From Paenibacillus tyrphae (GTDB taxonomy: Bacteria > Bacillota > Bacilli > Paenibacillales > NBRC-103111): a DNA stretch of 64,000 nucleotides. This document shows, piece by piece, positions 33,893 through 42,581 of the stretch. Position 1 is the stretch's first letter. Each line of letters starts with the position of its first letter. Under the pieces are notes generated by a model. That model saw only the letters and a list, made by a program, of their open reading frames with translations, searched no databases and was not told the origin of the DNA. The position numbers and the translations under genes were made by a program. The DNA lies in contig NZ_JAMZAW010000015.1 of assembly GCF_024158745.1 (NCBI RefSeq), positions 62,001-126,000 of the forward strand. The letters run 5' to 3'.

Positions 33893-33907
33893 TGATAATC
33901 GTTATCA
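33893..33907 (-). promoter_or_regulatory. Fur box before the orphan siderophore-binding gene
   Basis: TGATAATCGTTATCA matches the 7-1-7 Fur consensus with one mismatch, 21 bases upstream of the start codon. Confidence 0.88.
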
Positions 33908-34092
33908 CATCCATGATCTTACATGACTCGTACCGGTCCGGCAACGAATATTTTCAACGATCGGACAAGCTTCAACAGGCCGGTATTCCCTGCAATCACT
34001 GCATCCGAGCCAAATTTCCAATAATGTCTAAACAAATCGCGGGGCAATGCCGACATTTAGGAATGAGCCTTGGATACACGGCACATTGAGCT

Positions 34093-34297
34093 TGTTGAGA
34101 AAGTGGTCATTTACAAAAATAGAGATGCAAACGTAGGTGGGGTATCCACTGGAGAAGCGATAGCGGCCGCCTTTGTCTTCGGGAAATGTCCGCTATTAAG
34201 CGGCTTCCATTCAAATTTCCCGAGGACAAGAGCAGTCGGAAGTGGCTACCCCACCCCATCGTAACCTCTATGACCTCAATTGACCACTTTCTCAACA
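34093..34297. repeat. 205-bp palindromic, MITE-like element
   Basis: TGTTGAGAAAGTGGTCA (34093-34109) is repeated as its exact reverse complement at 34281-34297. The arms continue to pair imperfectly toward the middle (TAGAG, GTGGGGTA-CCACT, TTGTC-TCGGGAAAT) and close in a small CCGCT-ATTA-AGCGG hairpin, so the whole unit can fold into one long stem. No transposase is encoded and no clear target duplication flanks it. It lies between the orphan siderophore-binding gene and the M48 protease gene. Confidence 0.72.
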
Positions 34298-34350
34298 GCC
34301 TGCTTGAACACAAGGTACATTATTCATCAGAGAAAAGGAACGAGCACTGC

Positions 34351-35151
34351 ATGAACCCCATGAATCCGCGGTTAATTCACAGCAAAGAAACGTCGTACTT
34401 CATTATTAGCCTGCTCTTTAGCATCATGGTCTATTTCGGCCTGATCGTATCGCTGATCGGCATCTTTTATCTATTGATCGGTCTTGGTATCACGTTTTTC
34501 CTTCACGGCCTTATGATCGGCCACATCCGAAGCAACGGGGTCAAGCTGACGGAGCATCAGTTCCCTGCGGTGCACCGGAAGGTGCGCGAGCTGTGCGAGC
34601 GAATGGATATCCGGCAGGTTCCCGATGTGTTCGTCCTTCAATCGGACGGGATGCTGAATGCTTTCGCCTCGCGTTTTTTCGGCCGCAACTTCGTCGTGCT
34701 GTACTCCAATTTGTTCGAAATGGCGGACAGCGAAGAAGACGAGCTGGCTTACGTCATCGCACACGAATTGGCGCATATCAAGCGGAATCACATGACAAAA
34801 AGCCTGCTGCTGCTGCCCGCCCAATGGATGCCTTTCCTGGGCAAAGCTTATTCGAGAGCCTGCGAGTACACCTGCGACAGGATGGCGGCGGCGTATACGG
34901 GGAATGCCCCGGCGGCGATCTCCGCCCTGACCATTCTGGCCATCGGCCGAACGATGTACGCCAAGGTGAACGTCGCCGAATACGTGGCCGAGAGCCGCAA
35001 AGAAACGGGCTTCTTCGTCTGGTTCAGCTATGCCCTGTCGACCCATCCCCCGCTGCCCAAGCGCATCGAGCAGATGGAGCTGATGCAGGCGCAGCCGCAG
35101 CTGTTCGGCTATGCCTCGCCCGCCTTCGAGCGGGAGTCCTTCGCCTCCTGA
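34351..35151 (+). CDS. M48-family membrane zinc metallopeptidase
   Basis: A 266-residue membrane protease of the HtpX/M48 type. Two hydrophobic helices near the N-terminus (about 18-60) are followed by the catalytic domain with the zinc motif HELAH (within AYVIAHELAHIKRNH, about residue 137) and the third ligand region EYTCDRMAA near 170. The start is ATG 34351 behind AAAGGAA; the longer frame would run into the palindromic element and is rejected. Likely role: quality control of membrane proteins. A terminator follows at 35195. Confidence 0.88.
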   Translation: MNPMNPRLIHSKETSYFIISLLFSIMVYFGLIVSLIGIFYLLIGLGITFFLHGLMIGHIRSNGVKLTEHQFPAVHRKVRELCERMDIRQVPDVFVLQSDGMLNAFASRFFGRNFVVLYSNLFEMADSEEDELAYVIAHELAHIKRNHMTKSLLLLPAQWMPFLGKAYSRACEYTCDRMAAAYTGNAPAAISALTILAIGRTMYAKVNVAEYVAESRKETGFFVWFSYALSTHPPLPKRIEQMELMQAQPQLFGYASPAFERESFAS

Positions 35152-35194
35152 CGGAACCGACGGGCAGCGAATGTCCCGCACCAAGCCCGAAAAG

Positions 35195-35223
35195 CCTGTC
35201 ATTTTACGATGGCAGGTTTTTTT
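35195..35223 (+). terminator. Terminator of the M48 protease gene
   Basis: CCTGTCAT and ATGGCAGG pair around TTTACG, followed by seven T. Confidence 0.85.
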
Positions 35224-35327
35224 GCAACATTTTCCACGTTGTGCCGTATTAACGGTTAAGATACGACAAATTTCCTAAAAATCTTCTTTTTTACCCGGTA
35301 GTATAAGTCGAATTTCCTAGAAAATTG

Positions 35328-35356
35328 TCGACAATGCAGGAAATAACTCTTATACT
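35328..35356 (+). promoter_or_regulatory. Vegetative-type promoter before the 35415 gene
   Basis: -35 TCGACA (35328-35333), 17-base spacer, -10 TATACT (35351-35356); one mismatch in each box from the sigma-A consensus. Confidence 0.6.
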
Positions 35357-35414
35357 ATTTGTAATATTTTGTTATCTTCTACCGAAAAACCACCACCCAA
35401 AGGAGCAACTAGCT

Positions 35415-36914
35415 ATGAAAATGAACCTTCGGCTGTCTCAAACCGTTTCCGCTACGCTGGCTTCCGCCATGCTCGTTACGGCTGTCCCCGCTTTTGCCGC
35501 AAACAGCGCCAAACCTGGCGTCAATATGGATATCGGCATTCAAGTCGACGGAAGAGTGCTTGTTCCGCTGCGCGACATCTCCGACGAATTAGGAGCTAAG
35601 CTAAGCTGGGAAGAAAGCACGAAATCGATCACTCTGACGAGAGACAGTACTACCGTCCAATTGAAAATCGGCGACCCGACCGTCCAGGTAAACGGCAAGT
35701 CCCAGACGCTCGATGTCCCGCCGCAGATCAAGGGCGATCAAACATTTGTTCCCGTACGTTTTGTGGCAGAAGCCTTCGGCGCCAAGGTGGAATGGGACAC
35801 CGAAGCCCAATCGACACATATCGACACCAAAGAGAAAGATATGTATATTATCTCCCGGCCGTATTTCGAGCTGGACGGCGTGCCGCTTGTGTACGATGGC
35901 GAGATGAAGAACGGTCTGCCCGACGGAAAAGGCTTTGCTGCTAAAGGAACCTCCATCTACGGCGAAAAATGGTTCGAGGGCCAATGGAAGGACGGAAAAC
36001 CGGTCCGGGAAGAAGCGCCTCCAGGGACCGAAGGCTATAAAATCTACATTAACGGAAGCTACTTGAAGTCGGACTATGCTCCGATCGTTCGCAATAACGC
36101 CGTCTATGTGCCTTTATGGGCCGTACTTGGCAAGGTGAACGCATCGGCCCAAGCCGTAGACGGGGTCATCCGGATCAATCATCCGAGCCGCATTTTGCTG
36201 CTGCGCGCCAATAGCAACCTGCTGACGTATTACGGAGGCAAGATGGACTCGCACACGGTACGACTGGACTTTCCGCCGATCTCGGAGAACGATGTCATTT
36301 ATGTGCCGCTTGTCTTTTTAACGGATTATATGGACATGAAAATCGTTTGGGGAGAACAGCAGCGGGTGGATCTCACCGTCGGGGACTTGTCGAAAAACAA
36401 TACTTGGGGCCAACAAGGCATCATTTCCGATGGAATCAAAAAGCTGAGACTCGATTCGGACGCCGAAGCGATATGGAAGAACTATCCCAACCTATGGGTG
36501 GATTCCCTGCCCCGCAGCAGCGATGGCGCCATGAACGGCGGATTCGAAAGATTCGAGCAGTTGGCCGTCATCAGCTACAGCGGTCCGACCGTCGTCTTAA
36601 GCAACGGGAGCAAGAACGTCCAGTTTAATTTCGATTCGATCGAAGCCATCCATAGATCGTTCTTCACCGCCGATCCACTGGCCCAATTCGACTGGCCGGA
36701 AAGCGTGAAAGCGGGTATTCGCCAACAAAAAGTCAGGGTCGGTATGACTCAGGAACAAGTCCTGATGTCTTGGGGCAAGCCGGACGATATCAATAAAACG
36801 ACCGGCAGCTTCGGCACGTTCGAGCAATGGGTATACCGCGGTCCGAGCATCGGCACCGGCAATTATTTGTACTTCACCGACGGCGTGCTCACCTCGACTC
36901 AAACTTTAAAGTAA
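35415..36914 (+). CDS. Secreted stalk-domain protein with MORN and BamE-like parts
   Basis: A 499-residue exported protein. The order is: signal peptide (1-27); a stalk domain (about 32-140: VDGRVLVPLRDISDELGA, IKGDQTFVPVRFVAEAFGA); a MORN-like segment (about 155-195: YDGEMKNGLPDGKGF, FEGQWKDGKPV); a second degenerate stalk-like domain (about 205-330); and a C-terminal BamE/SmpA-like domain (about 438-499: VRVGMTQEQVLMSWGKPDDI, then QWVY). ATG 35415 follows AAAGGAG. Stalk and MORN modules suggest binding at the wall or membrane surface. The combination of four modules is unusual. Function unknown. Confidence 0.82.
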   Translation: MKMNLRLSQTVSATLASAMLVTAVPAFAANSAKPGVNMDIGIQVDGRVLVPLRDISDELGAKLSWEESTKSITLTRDSTTVQLKIGDPTVQVNGKSQTLDVPPQIKGDQTFVPVRFVAEAFGAKVEWDTEAQSTHIDTKEKDMYIISRPYFELDGVPLVYDGEMKNGLPDGKGFAAKGTSIYGEKWFEGQWKDGKPVREEAPPGTEGYKIYINGSYLKSDYAPIVRNNAVYVPLWAVLGKVNASAQAVDGVIRINHPSRILLLRANSNLLTYYGGKMDSHTVRLDFPPISENDVIYVPLVFLTDYMDMKIVWGEQQRVDLTVGDLSKNNTWGQQGIISDGIKKLRLDSDAEAIWKNYPNLWVDSLPRSSDGAMNGGFERFEQLAVISYSGPTVVLSNGSKNVQFNFDSIEAIHRSFFTADPLAQFDWPESVKAGIRQQKVRVGMTQEQVLMSWGKPDDINKTTGSFGTFEQWVYRGPSIGTGNYLYFTDGVLTSTQTLK

Positions 36915-36928
36915 GTCTAATCCAAGAG

Positions 36929-36957
36929 GCCGTCTCTATCGGGAGACGGCTCCTTTT
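36929..36957 (+). terminator. Terminator between the two stalk-domain fusions
   Basis: GCCGTCTC pairs with GAGACGGC over a 6-base loop, followed by TCCTTTT. Confidence 0.75.
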
Positions 36958-36978
36958 GTAAGAAGGAAGGTGCACAGA

Positions 36979-38532
36979 ATGAAGCGGAAAGGGCCCAAAG
37001 CGCTTATTAGTCTCTTGGTATTAAGTTTATTCATAGGTCCCTCTATTCTTGAAGCAAAAGGCAGCGGAAGCAGCGGGGGCGGGAGCAGAGGCAGCAGTTC
37101 GTCGAAAAGCGGCAGCTCCAGCGCCCCCAAGAGCAAGCCGAATGTGCAGAAAGGCAAAAGCTACTACAAACAACAAAAACCGTACTATAAGAAAAAAACA
37201 GGCGGTGACGACTACGAATACTACGAATATGAGTATATCGACGACGGATACGATTACGAAGAGAGCGAGGACGATGAAGCGCCCAACAATGGTTACCAGC
37301 CTCCGCCGCCGAAACCAAAGCCCGAGCCGCTAATCGAAAGAAGCACCATCGTAGAAAATCAGAATCCTCCCGGTCCGTCCTGCAGACATGTAACAGACGA
37401 GTACCTGCGCAGTACACAATACAATGATTACTACAAGCGCATTTGGGATTGCCGATTGTTTACTGACAATGGAACCGTGTACCAGCAATCCGGACTTCGG
37501 GTGTCGTTAAATCGGAATCCCGTATATTTCGAGCAGCTCCCCATCGATATTAACGCGCACGCCTTAGTTCCCTTCCGGAAAATCGCCGAGCAGTTGGGCG
37601 CGGTAATCAGCTACGATGAACCGACTCAAACGATTACGGTGAAAAACGCCGCGGATACCGTCACCATGCGGATCAATAATCCGACGATTCAGGTTAACGG
37701 GCAAAATGTTACCTTGGACGTGCCTCCGCAAACGATTTACGGCCTCACCTTCGTCCCGCTTCGGGCGCTGACCGAAGCGTTCGGAGCCAAAGTGGACTAC
37801 GATGCCGAGAAGCATGCCGCCTTCATTACGGCGAGGATTAAAGTCAAGGTGACCGAGGTGATCCATGGGGATACATACAAGGTGCTGTTCGGGGAAACGG
37901 AACGAATCGTAAAGCTGGAAGATACGGCAGCACCTGCGGCCTCCGGGCCTCGTGAACAGCCCTACGGCAAAGAGGCGGCAGCGTTTGCCGCTGCACAGCT
38001 AGTGGGCCAAGCGATCGAGTTGGAGCTGCCGAGCGGATACAAGCAGGAAACCGACCGTTCGCTGTACGCGGTCGTATGGCTGAATGGCAAACGGTTCAGC
38101 GATTCGCTGCTTCAAGAAGGCTATGCGGCAACCTATTCCAACCTGCCGGAATCCCGACAGCTGGCAGACGAGGCCAAAGCGAAGAAGCTGCGAATCTGGT
38201 CGGACGAAGCCCAGCTTAGTCAGATCGATCCAGCCAACAATGCGGAAAAGCTGAGGTATACCCTGAAAGGGAAGCCTGTCAAAGGGGCAAATGAGAAAGA
38301 AGCGGTCATTGAACTCACTCCGCTGAATGAAACCGAGTGGGTCCGCTATCGGATTCTACCCGAGAATTACAAGAAAGAAGCGATTTACTCCGCCGTCGAC
38401 TATCAAACTTACGTAATGAGTGTCGATACGGTAATCGTCAAGCTGGTGTATAACAATAAAACATATGCCGAAGCCGTCGTGAAACATTCGCTCGACTCCA
38501 GCACGTTCCAATTGTATGACGAAGGAAAATAG
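36979..38532 (+). CDS. Secreted stalk-domain protein with SNase-like domain
   Basis: A 517-residue exported protein. A signal peptide (1-27) is followed by a Ser/Gly-rich, then Tyr/Asp/Glu-rich low-complexity region (about 28-120), a stalk domain (about 170-280: INAHALVPFRKIAEQLGA, TFVPLRALTEAFGA) and a staphylococcal nuclease-like domain (about 286-410: KVTEVIHGDTYKV, ERIVKLEDT, PYGKEAAAFA, DRSLYAVVWLNGK). The residues that serve catalysis in thermonuclease (metal Asp, Arg, Glu and second Arg) have counterparts, so nuclease activity is possible. The C-terminal 100 residues are a further beta domain. ATG 36979 has GAAGG upstream. A terminator follows. Confidence 0.82.
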   Translation: MKRKGPKALISLLVLSLFIGPSILEAKGSGSSGGGSRGSSSSKSGSSSAPKSKPNVQKGKSYYKQQKPYYKKKTGGDDYEYYEYEYIDDGYDYEESEDDEAPNNGYQPPPPKPKPEPLIERSTIVENQNPPGPSCRHVTDEYLRSTQYNDYYKRIWDCRLFTDNGTVYQQSGLRVSLNRNPVYFEQLPIDINAHALVPFRKIAEQLGAVISYDEPTQTITVKNAADTVTMRINNPTIQVNGQNVTLDVPPQTIYGLTFVPLRALTEAFGAKVDYDAEKHAAFITARIKVKVTEVIHGDTYKVLFGETERIVKLEDTAAPAASGPREQPYGKEAAAFAAAQLVGQAIELELPSGYKQETDRSLYAVVWLNGKRFSDSLLQEGYAATYSNLPESRQLADEAKAKKLRIWSDEAQLSQIDPANNAEKLRYTLKGKPVKGANEKEAVIELTPLNETEWVRYRILPENYKKEAIYSAVDYQTYVMSVDTVIVKLVYNNKTYAEAVVKHSLDSSTFQLYDEGK

Positions 38533-38544
38533 CCCCATGATCAA

Positions 38545-38579
38545 GGCTCTATCCGGCTCCACAACGGATAGAGCCTTTT
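38545..38579. terminator. Bidirectional terminator
   Basis: GGCTCTATCCG and CGGATAGAGCC pair perfectly, followed by TTTT; between convergent genes. Confidence 0.88.
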
Positions 38580-38583
38580 CCGC

Positions 38584-39381
38584 TTAGCGGTAGCTCGTTT
38601 GCAACCGCTCGCTCAGGAACCTGTTCATCAACAAGGGTAAAGAAATGAGGATGGGCGGATCGTCCAGCCGGGGGACATGAAGCATCACTTGCTGATAAGG
38701 AACAGAGGAATACGGCTGAACGACGATCGGCTCTCTTGAACGGGTGCGCAAGGTGTTATGCGGGAGCAAAAAGTCCACCGCCTGCATCCCCCAGGAAACC
38801 GATGTGGCCATAAGGTAATAGGTGCCCGGCTTCACGCCGGTAAAGCAAAATTCCCCTAGCGAGGAGAGCAGTGTGCCGTGCAGTGGAATTCCTTCGGGAA
38901 TCGGCTTCGGAAACAAGCCGATCAGAATAACGCCTTCGAAAGGGATCTCCGCTTGTACGGTCCCCTCGATTCTTGCATAGTGATCGAAAACGGGACGCCC
39001 CGACGTCCAATCGCTGAGCCGCTGCAACGTCCGGAAATGGCTGTCCGCTTGAGGCGTCGAGTTGCGGAAGTCGGACGGCGTCACGCCGACTCGTTCGGTA
39101 AACCTCGTTGTAAAGGTTCCCAGACTCTGCTGTCCGATCTCCAGTCCGATATCGCGAACACTCAGATTCGTGCGCAGCAGCAAGTCTTTTGCCTTTTGCA
39201 GACGGAGGGAAGAAACATAATATAACGGCGGGAGGCCGATCCTTTCCTTAAAAATGCGCGTGAAATGAAACGGACTGTAGCCTGCATAAGCGGCCAAGCG
39301 AGCAAGCGGGAGCGGATCATAAATATTCCAATGAATATAGGCGATCACCGCGTCGATCTCCGGATACTTGTCGGTCGCCAT
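38584..39381 (-). CDS. AraC-family transcriptional regulator
   Basis: A 265-residue regulator with its DNA-binding domain at the N-terminus (about 8-108): two HTH motifs, LARLAAYAGYSPFHFTRIFK and LSVRDIGLEIGQQSLGTFTTRF, with the usual GVTPSDFR ending. The C-terminal 150 residues form a beta-rich region without a recognisable ligand motif. ATG 39381 follows GGAAGGAAG. It is divergent from the VOC-family gene at 39653, which it might control (inference). Confidence 0.87.
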   Translation of the reverse strand: MATDKYPEIDAVIAYIHWNIYDPLPLARLAAYAGYSPFHFTRIFKERIGLPPLYYVSSLRLQKAKDLLLRTNLSVRDIGLEIGQQSLGTFTTRFTERVGVTPSDFRNSTPQADSHFRTLQRLSDWTSGRPVFDHYARIEGTVQAEIPFEGVILIGLFPKPIPEGIPLHGTLLSSLGEFCFTGVKPGTYYLMATSVSWGMQAVDFLLPHNTLRTRSREPIVVQPYSSVPYQQVMLHVPRLDDPPILISLPLLMNRFLSERLQTSYR

Positions 39382-39652
39382 TCCTTCACTTCCTTCCAAT
39401 CACGTTCCTCTAGTCAAACGCTTCCAATTTACGGAACAAACGTTCGCTTCCATATTATCATAATTATGATAGGCGTGGAACAGTAAATTTCAATTTAAAT
39501 CCTCTTTTATGCCTCGGAATATCACACGATATGTTAGATTAAAGAAGTGGATTTCTCGCCAAAACAGCAATCCGTAAGAAACCGGAAATCCGGGGGAATG
39601 CTATACTTAGGATGAAATCGACCAAAACCAGCGGATGAAAGGATGTTGTATC

Positions 39653-40063
39653 ATGGCGAAGCTTATACCTTATCTGGTCTCGGAGGATGCAAGAGCTCAA
39701 GCGGAGTTCTATATCAACGCGCTCGGCGGAGAAATTCGGTCCGTGATGACGCATGGACAGCTTCCGGATGCAAGCGAAGCGGTGAAAGACAAAGTGCTGC
39801 ATATGTGTGTGATGGCCGGCGGAATTACCTTCTTTATGAGCGATTCCGTCTTCGCGCCGCTTAACCATGGGAACGGCATTCAACTGAATCTGGAATTCCC
39901 GACGGAAGCCGAAGCCCGCGAGGCATTCGCCAAGCTTGGGGAGGGCGGCACTGTAAAGCACCCGCTGGAGCCGGCGTTCTGGGGCAGCCTGTTCGGCCAG
40001 ATCGAAGATAAGTACGGCGTGATCTGGATGATCACCAACGAAGCCCAAGCAAGCCAAGCCTGA
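39653..40063 (+). CDS. VOC-family protein (PhnB-like)
   Basis: A 136-residue vicinal-oxygen-chelate fold protein of the PhnB/glyoxalase type: two beta-alpha-beta-beta-beta units, with LIPYLVSEDARAQAEFYINALGG in the first and PTEAEAREAFAKLGEGG then FWGSLFGQIEDKYGVIWMI in the second. PhnB-type proteins often lack full metal ligands, so function (dioxygenase, resistance, methyl transfer) is open. AAAGGA lies before ATG 39653. Confidence 0.88.
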   Translation: MAKLIPYLVSEDARAQAEFYINALGGEIRSVMTHGQLPDASEAVKDKVLHMCVMAGGITFFMSDSVFAPLNHGNGIQLNLEFPTEAEAREAFAKLGEGGTVKHPLEPAFWGSLFGQIEDKYGVIWMITNEAQASQA

Positions 40064-40109
40064 TCCTTTTCATTAGCTGTTCGCGTATGCCTCATACAAG
40101 GATGATACA

Positions 40110-40138
40110 GACCGCAGGCACAGCCTTGCGGTCTTTTT
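40110..40138 (+). terminator. Terminator of the VOC-family gene
   Basis: GACCGCA pairs with TGCGGTC over a 10-base loop, followed by TTTTT. Confidence 0.88.
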
Positions 40139-40500
40139 GCGTATTAATAGTTAACAAGAAATGTTATATTTCTCCCCCCACAAACAGAACATGCCTTCGA
40201 TAAAATTCAACAATTCGTGCGAACAAAAAAAGGGGGGTGACAAAAAAAGGGAGTGTATGTAAAATGTGTAGTAATGTCATTGCTTTTAATTGTCGCAATT
40301 TTTCGCCAACGGTTTATTACTAAACTACGACGACTTCTACAGCATACACCATCGGATTTGGTGACCTCACGAATCTCATACCTATCACGATCGTCCACAC
40401 GACGCCATGATCCAGGGACGATCCCCTCTCCACTGTTCCAAACGCCTGAGTCTAGTACATAAGCAATCTCTCGGTCTTAAAAATTTAATCAAGCAGCCAT
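40139..40500. other. Gene-free stretch before the peptide transport operon
   Basis: About 360 bases with no convincing gene. The only open frame with a start near a GGGAG (40253-40462) has a hydrophobic first third but no coding signature and no recognisable relation, so it is not called. The first part is A- and G-rich (runs of AAAAAAAGG). No tRNA or clear riboswitch was recognised. Confidence 0.5.
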
Positions 40501-40504
40501 AGTG

Positions 40505-40521
40505 TTGGAAGCGTTTTCCAA
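40505..40521 (+). promoter_or_regulatory. Candidate CcpA (cre) site
   Basis: TTGGAAGCGTTTTCCAA resembles the cre consensus TGWNANCGNTNWCA, with mismatches at two positions, and is symmetric at its ends. It lies 36 bases before the first gene of the peptide ABC operon, so carbon repression of the operon is plausible. Confidence 0.5.
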
Positions 40522-40556
40522 ACATTGTAAATCGGCAAACTTCTCGAGGTGATCCT

Positions 40557-41573
40557 ATGAACAATCCGTCGAGCGCCTTGCTTGACATCCGTCATTTGAG
40601 TGCAGGATTTTCCATTGAAGGGAATTATTATCGCGCGGTCGACGATGTGTCTCTCCGCTTGTTGCCCGGGCAGGTGCTCGGCATCGTCGGGGAATCCGGC
40701 TGCGGCAAATCCGTCATGTCCTTGTCCATCATGAAATTGCTGCCCAAGAAAATAAGCCGGATGGATAGCGGGGAAATCTGGTTTGCCGGCAGCAACCTGA
40801 TGAATTTATCCGAGAGCGAGCTGCTCAAGCTGCGGGGCAGCGATATCGGAATGGTGTTTCAAGAGCCGATGACCGCGCTTAATCCGGTATTTACCGTCGG
40901 GTATCAAATCGAGGAAGTACTGGAGAATCATCTTGTCATGAGCAAGAAAGACAGGCGCAGACGCAGCATCGAATTGCTTAAGTCCGTCGGCATCCCTCAT
41001 GCCGAGCGCATTGTCGGCGAATATCCGCATCAGCTATCGGGCGGTATGCGTCAGCGCGTCATGATTGCGATGGCGATCGCCTGCAACCCGAAGCTGCTGA
41101 TCGCCGACGAGCCGACGACCGCTCTGGACGTCACGATCCAAGCGCAAATTATTGAGCTGCTTAAAGATATTCAGCAGCAGAGAGGCATGTCCATGATTCT
41201 GATCACGCACGACCTCGGCGTTGTCGCCGAGATGGCCGATACGGTCGCTGTCATGTATGCCGGTCAAATCGTGGAACAAGGGCACGTCACGCAAATTTTC
41301 TACGAGCCCAAGCATCCGTATTTGCAGCTGCTGCTGCAATCGCTCCCCCGCCTTGACGAGGAGCAGGAGCGATTAAATTCGATTAGCGGCATCGTCCCGT
41401 CGCTTGTACATATGCCCCGAACCGGCTGCCGGTTCGCCGGACGTTGTCCGAGCGCCAGCGACGATTGCCGGAGGCTGACGCCGCAGCTTGCTGATGTCGG
41501 CGGCGGCCATTACGTTCGCTGTCTGAACTTTTCAGCGAGCATGCCGGCAGCCCAGGAGGAGGAAACCGCATGA
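40557..41573 (+). CDS. Oligopeptide/dipeptide ABC ATPase (OppD/DppD-like)
   Basis: A 338-residue cytoplasmic ATPase. Walker A is GESGCGKS (about residues 43-50), the Q-loop is MVFQEP, the signature LSGGMRQR is near 160, Walker [13 protein letters not shown] near 180, and the switch His is in ITHDLG. The C-terminal oligopeptide extension with its cysteines ([13 protein letters not shown]) is characteristic of this subfamily. GAGGTGAT precedes the ATG. Its last bases overlap the next ATPase start (ATGA). It pairs with that protein to power peptide import. Confidence 0.93.
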   Translation: MNNPSSALLDIRHLSAGFSIEGNYYRAVDDVSLRLLPGQVLGIVGESGCGKSVMSLSIMKLLPKKISRMDSGEIWFAGSNLMNLSESELLKLRGSDIGMVFQEPMTALNPVFTVGYQIEEVLENHLVMSKKDRRRRSIELLKSVGIPHAERIVGEYPHQLSGGMRQRVMIAMAIACNPKLLIADEPTTALDVTIQAQIIELLKDIQQQRGMSMILITHDLGVVAEMADTVAVMYAGQIVEQGHVTQIFYEPKHPYLQLLLQSLPRLDEEQERLNSISGIVPSLVHMPRTGCRFAGRCPSASDDCRRLTPQLADVGGGHYVRCLNFSASMPAAQEEETA

Positions 41574-42553
41574 ATGACTTGACCGCTCATGACCGCCCAT
41601 TGCTGCAAGTCCTCAATCTGAAAAAGCATTATCCAATTCACGGCGGGCTCTTTCGGAGGCAAGTCGGCTCGATTCAGGCGGTGAACGACTTCTCGCTAAC
41701 GATGCGGCGGGGCGAAACCGTCGGACTTGTGGGAGAATCCGGCTGCGGCAAATCGACGACCGGACGCGCTATCATGCGTCTCATCGAGCCGACGGCAGGC
41801 ACGATCTTTTTTGAAGGTCAGGATATTACCCGAATCAAGGGCGAAGGGCTGCGGCAAATCCGCAAGCATATGCAGATGGTGTTTCAGGACCCGTTCAGCT
41901 CGCTGAATCCGAAAATGATGGTCGGCCATCTCGTCTCCGAGCCTATCCGCAATTATGAATCGCGTACCGGGAAAGAGCTGGAGGAGCGCGTTGCCGAGCT
42001 GCTCGTGAAGGTCGGACTTTCCGAGGACTCTTATTATAAATATCCCCACGAGTTTTCCGGCGGGCAGCGGCAGCGTATCAGTATCGCGAGAACGCTGGCG
42101 TTAAAGCCCAAGCTCGTCGTAGCCGACGAACCCGTGTCCGCGCTCGATGTGTCGATTCAGTCGCAAGTGCTGAACCTGCTGCAGGACATTCAAGCCGATT
42201 TCGGGCTGTCCTATCTGTTCATCGCTCACGATTTGAGCGTCGTGAAACATATCAGCGACCGGATCGGCGTCATGTACTTGGGGCGGCTCGTCGAGATTAC
42301 GGATAAGAAGAGCTTGTATAAACAGCCGCTCCATCCTTACACCCAGGCTTTATTGTCCGCCGTGCCGATCCCCGATCCGAACGCTAAGCGGGAGCGAATC
42401 GTGCTGCAAGGCGATGTGCCGAGTCCGGCCAATCCGCCGGTCGGCTGCGCCTTTCATCCGCGCTGCCGCCATGCCGTTGCCGCTTGCCGGGAAGAGCAGC
42501 CCACGCTTAAACAGGTGGCGCCTCACCACGAGGTCGCCTGTCATTTGTATTGA
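41570..42553 (+). CDS. Oligopeptide/dipeptide ABC ATPase (OppF/DppF-like)
   Basis: A 327-residue ATPase, partner of the preceding one. Walker A is GESGCGKST, signature [16 protein letters not shown], Walker [12 protein letters not shown], switch His IAHDLS. The C-terminal domain ends in CAFHPRC-type cysteines. Overlap of 4 bases with the upstream stop codon couples translation. The binding protein gene follows after 28 bases. Confidence 0.93.
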   Translation: MNDLTAHDRPLLQVLNLKKHYPIHGGLFRRQVGSIQAVNDFSLTMRRGETVGLVGESGCGKSTTGRAIMRLIEPTAGTIFFEGQDITRIKGEGLRQIRKHMQMVFQDPFSSLNPKMMVGHLVSEPIRNYESRTGKELEERVAELLVKVGLSEDSYYKYPHEFSGGQRQRISIARTLALKPKLVVADEPVSALDVSIQSQVLNLLQDIQADFGLSYLFIAHDLSVVKHISDRIGVMYLGRLVEITDKKSLYKQPLHPYTQALLSAVPIPDPNAKRERIVLQGDVPSPANPPVGCAFHPRCRHAVAACREEQPTLKQVAPHHEVACHLY

Positions 42554-42581
42554 ATCATCTCATAAAAGGAGGATGCGTTCC

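Noticed and set aside
34070-34313. Short open frames on both strands around 34.1-34.3 kb
   Set aside because: They lie inside the palindromic element and are explained by its inverted repeats.
40253-40462. A 69-codon frame before the peptide operon
   Set aside because: It has a weak start context, a non-coding-like second half and no relation recognised.
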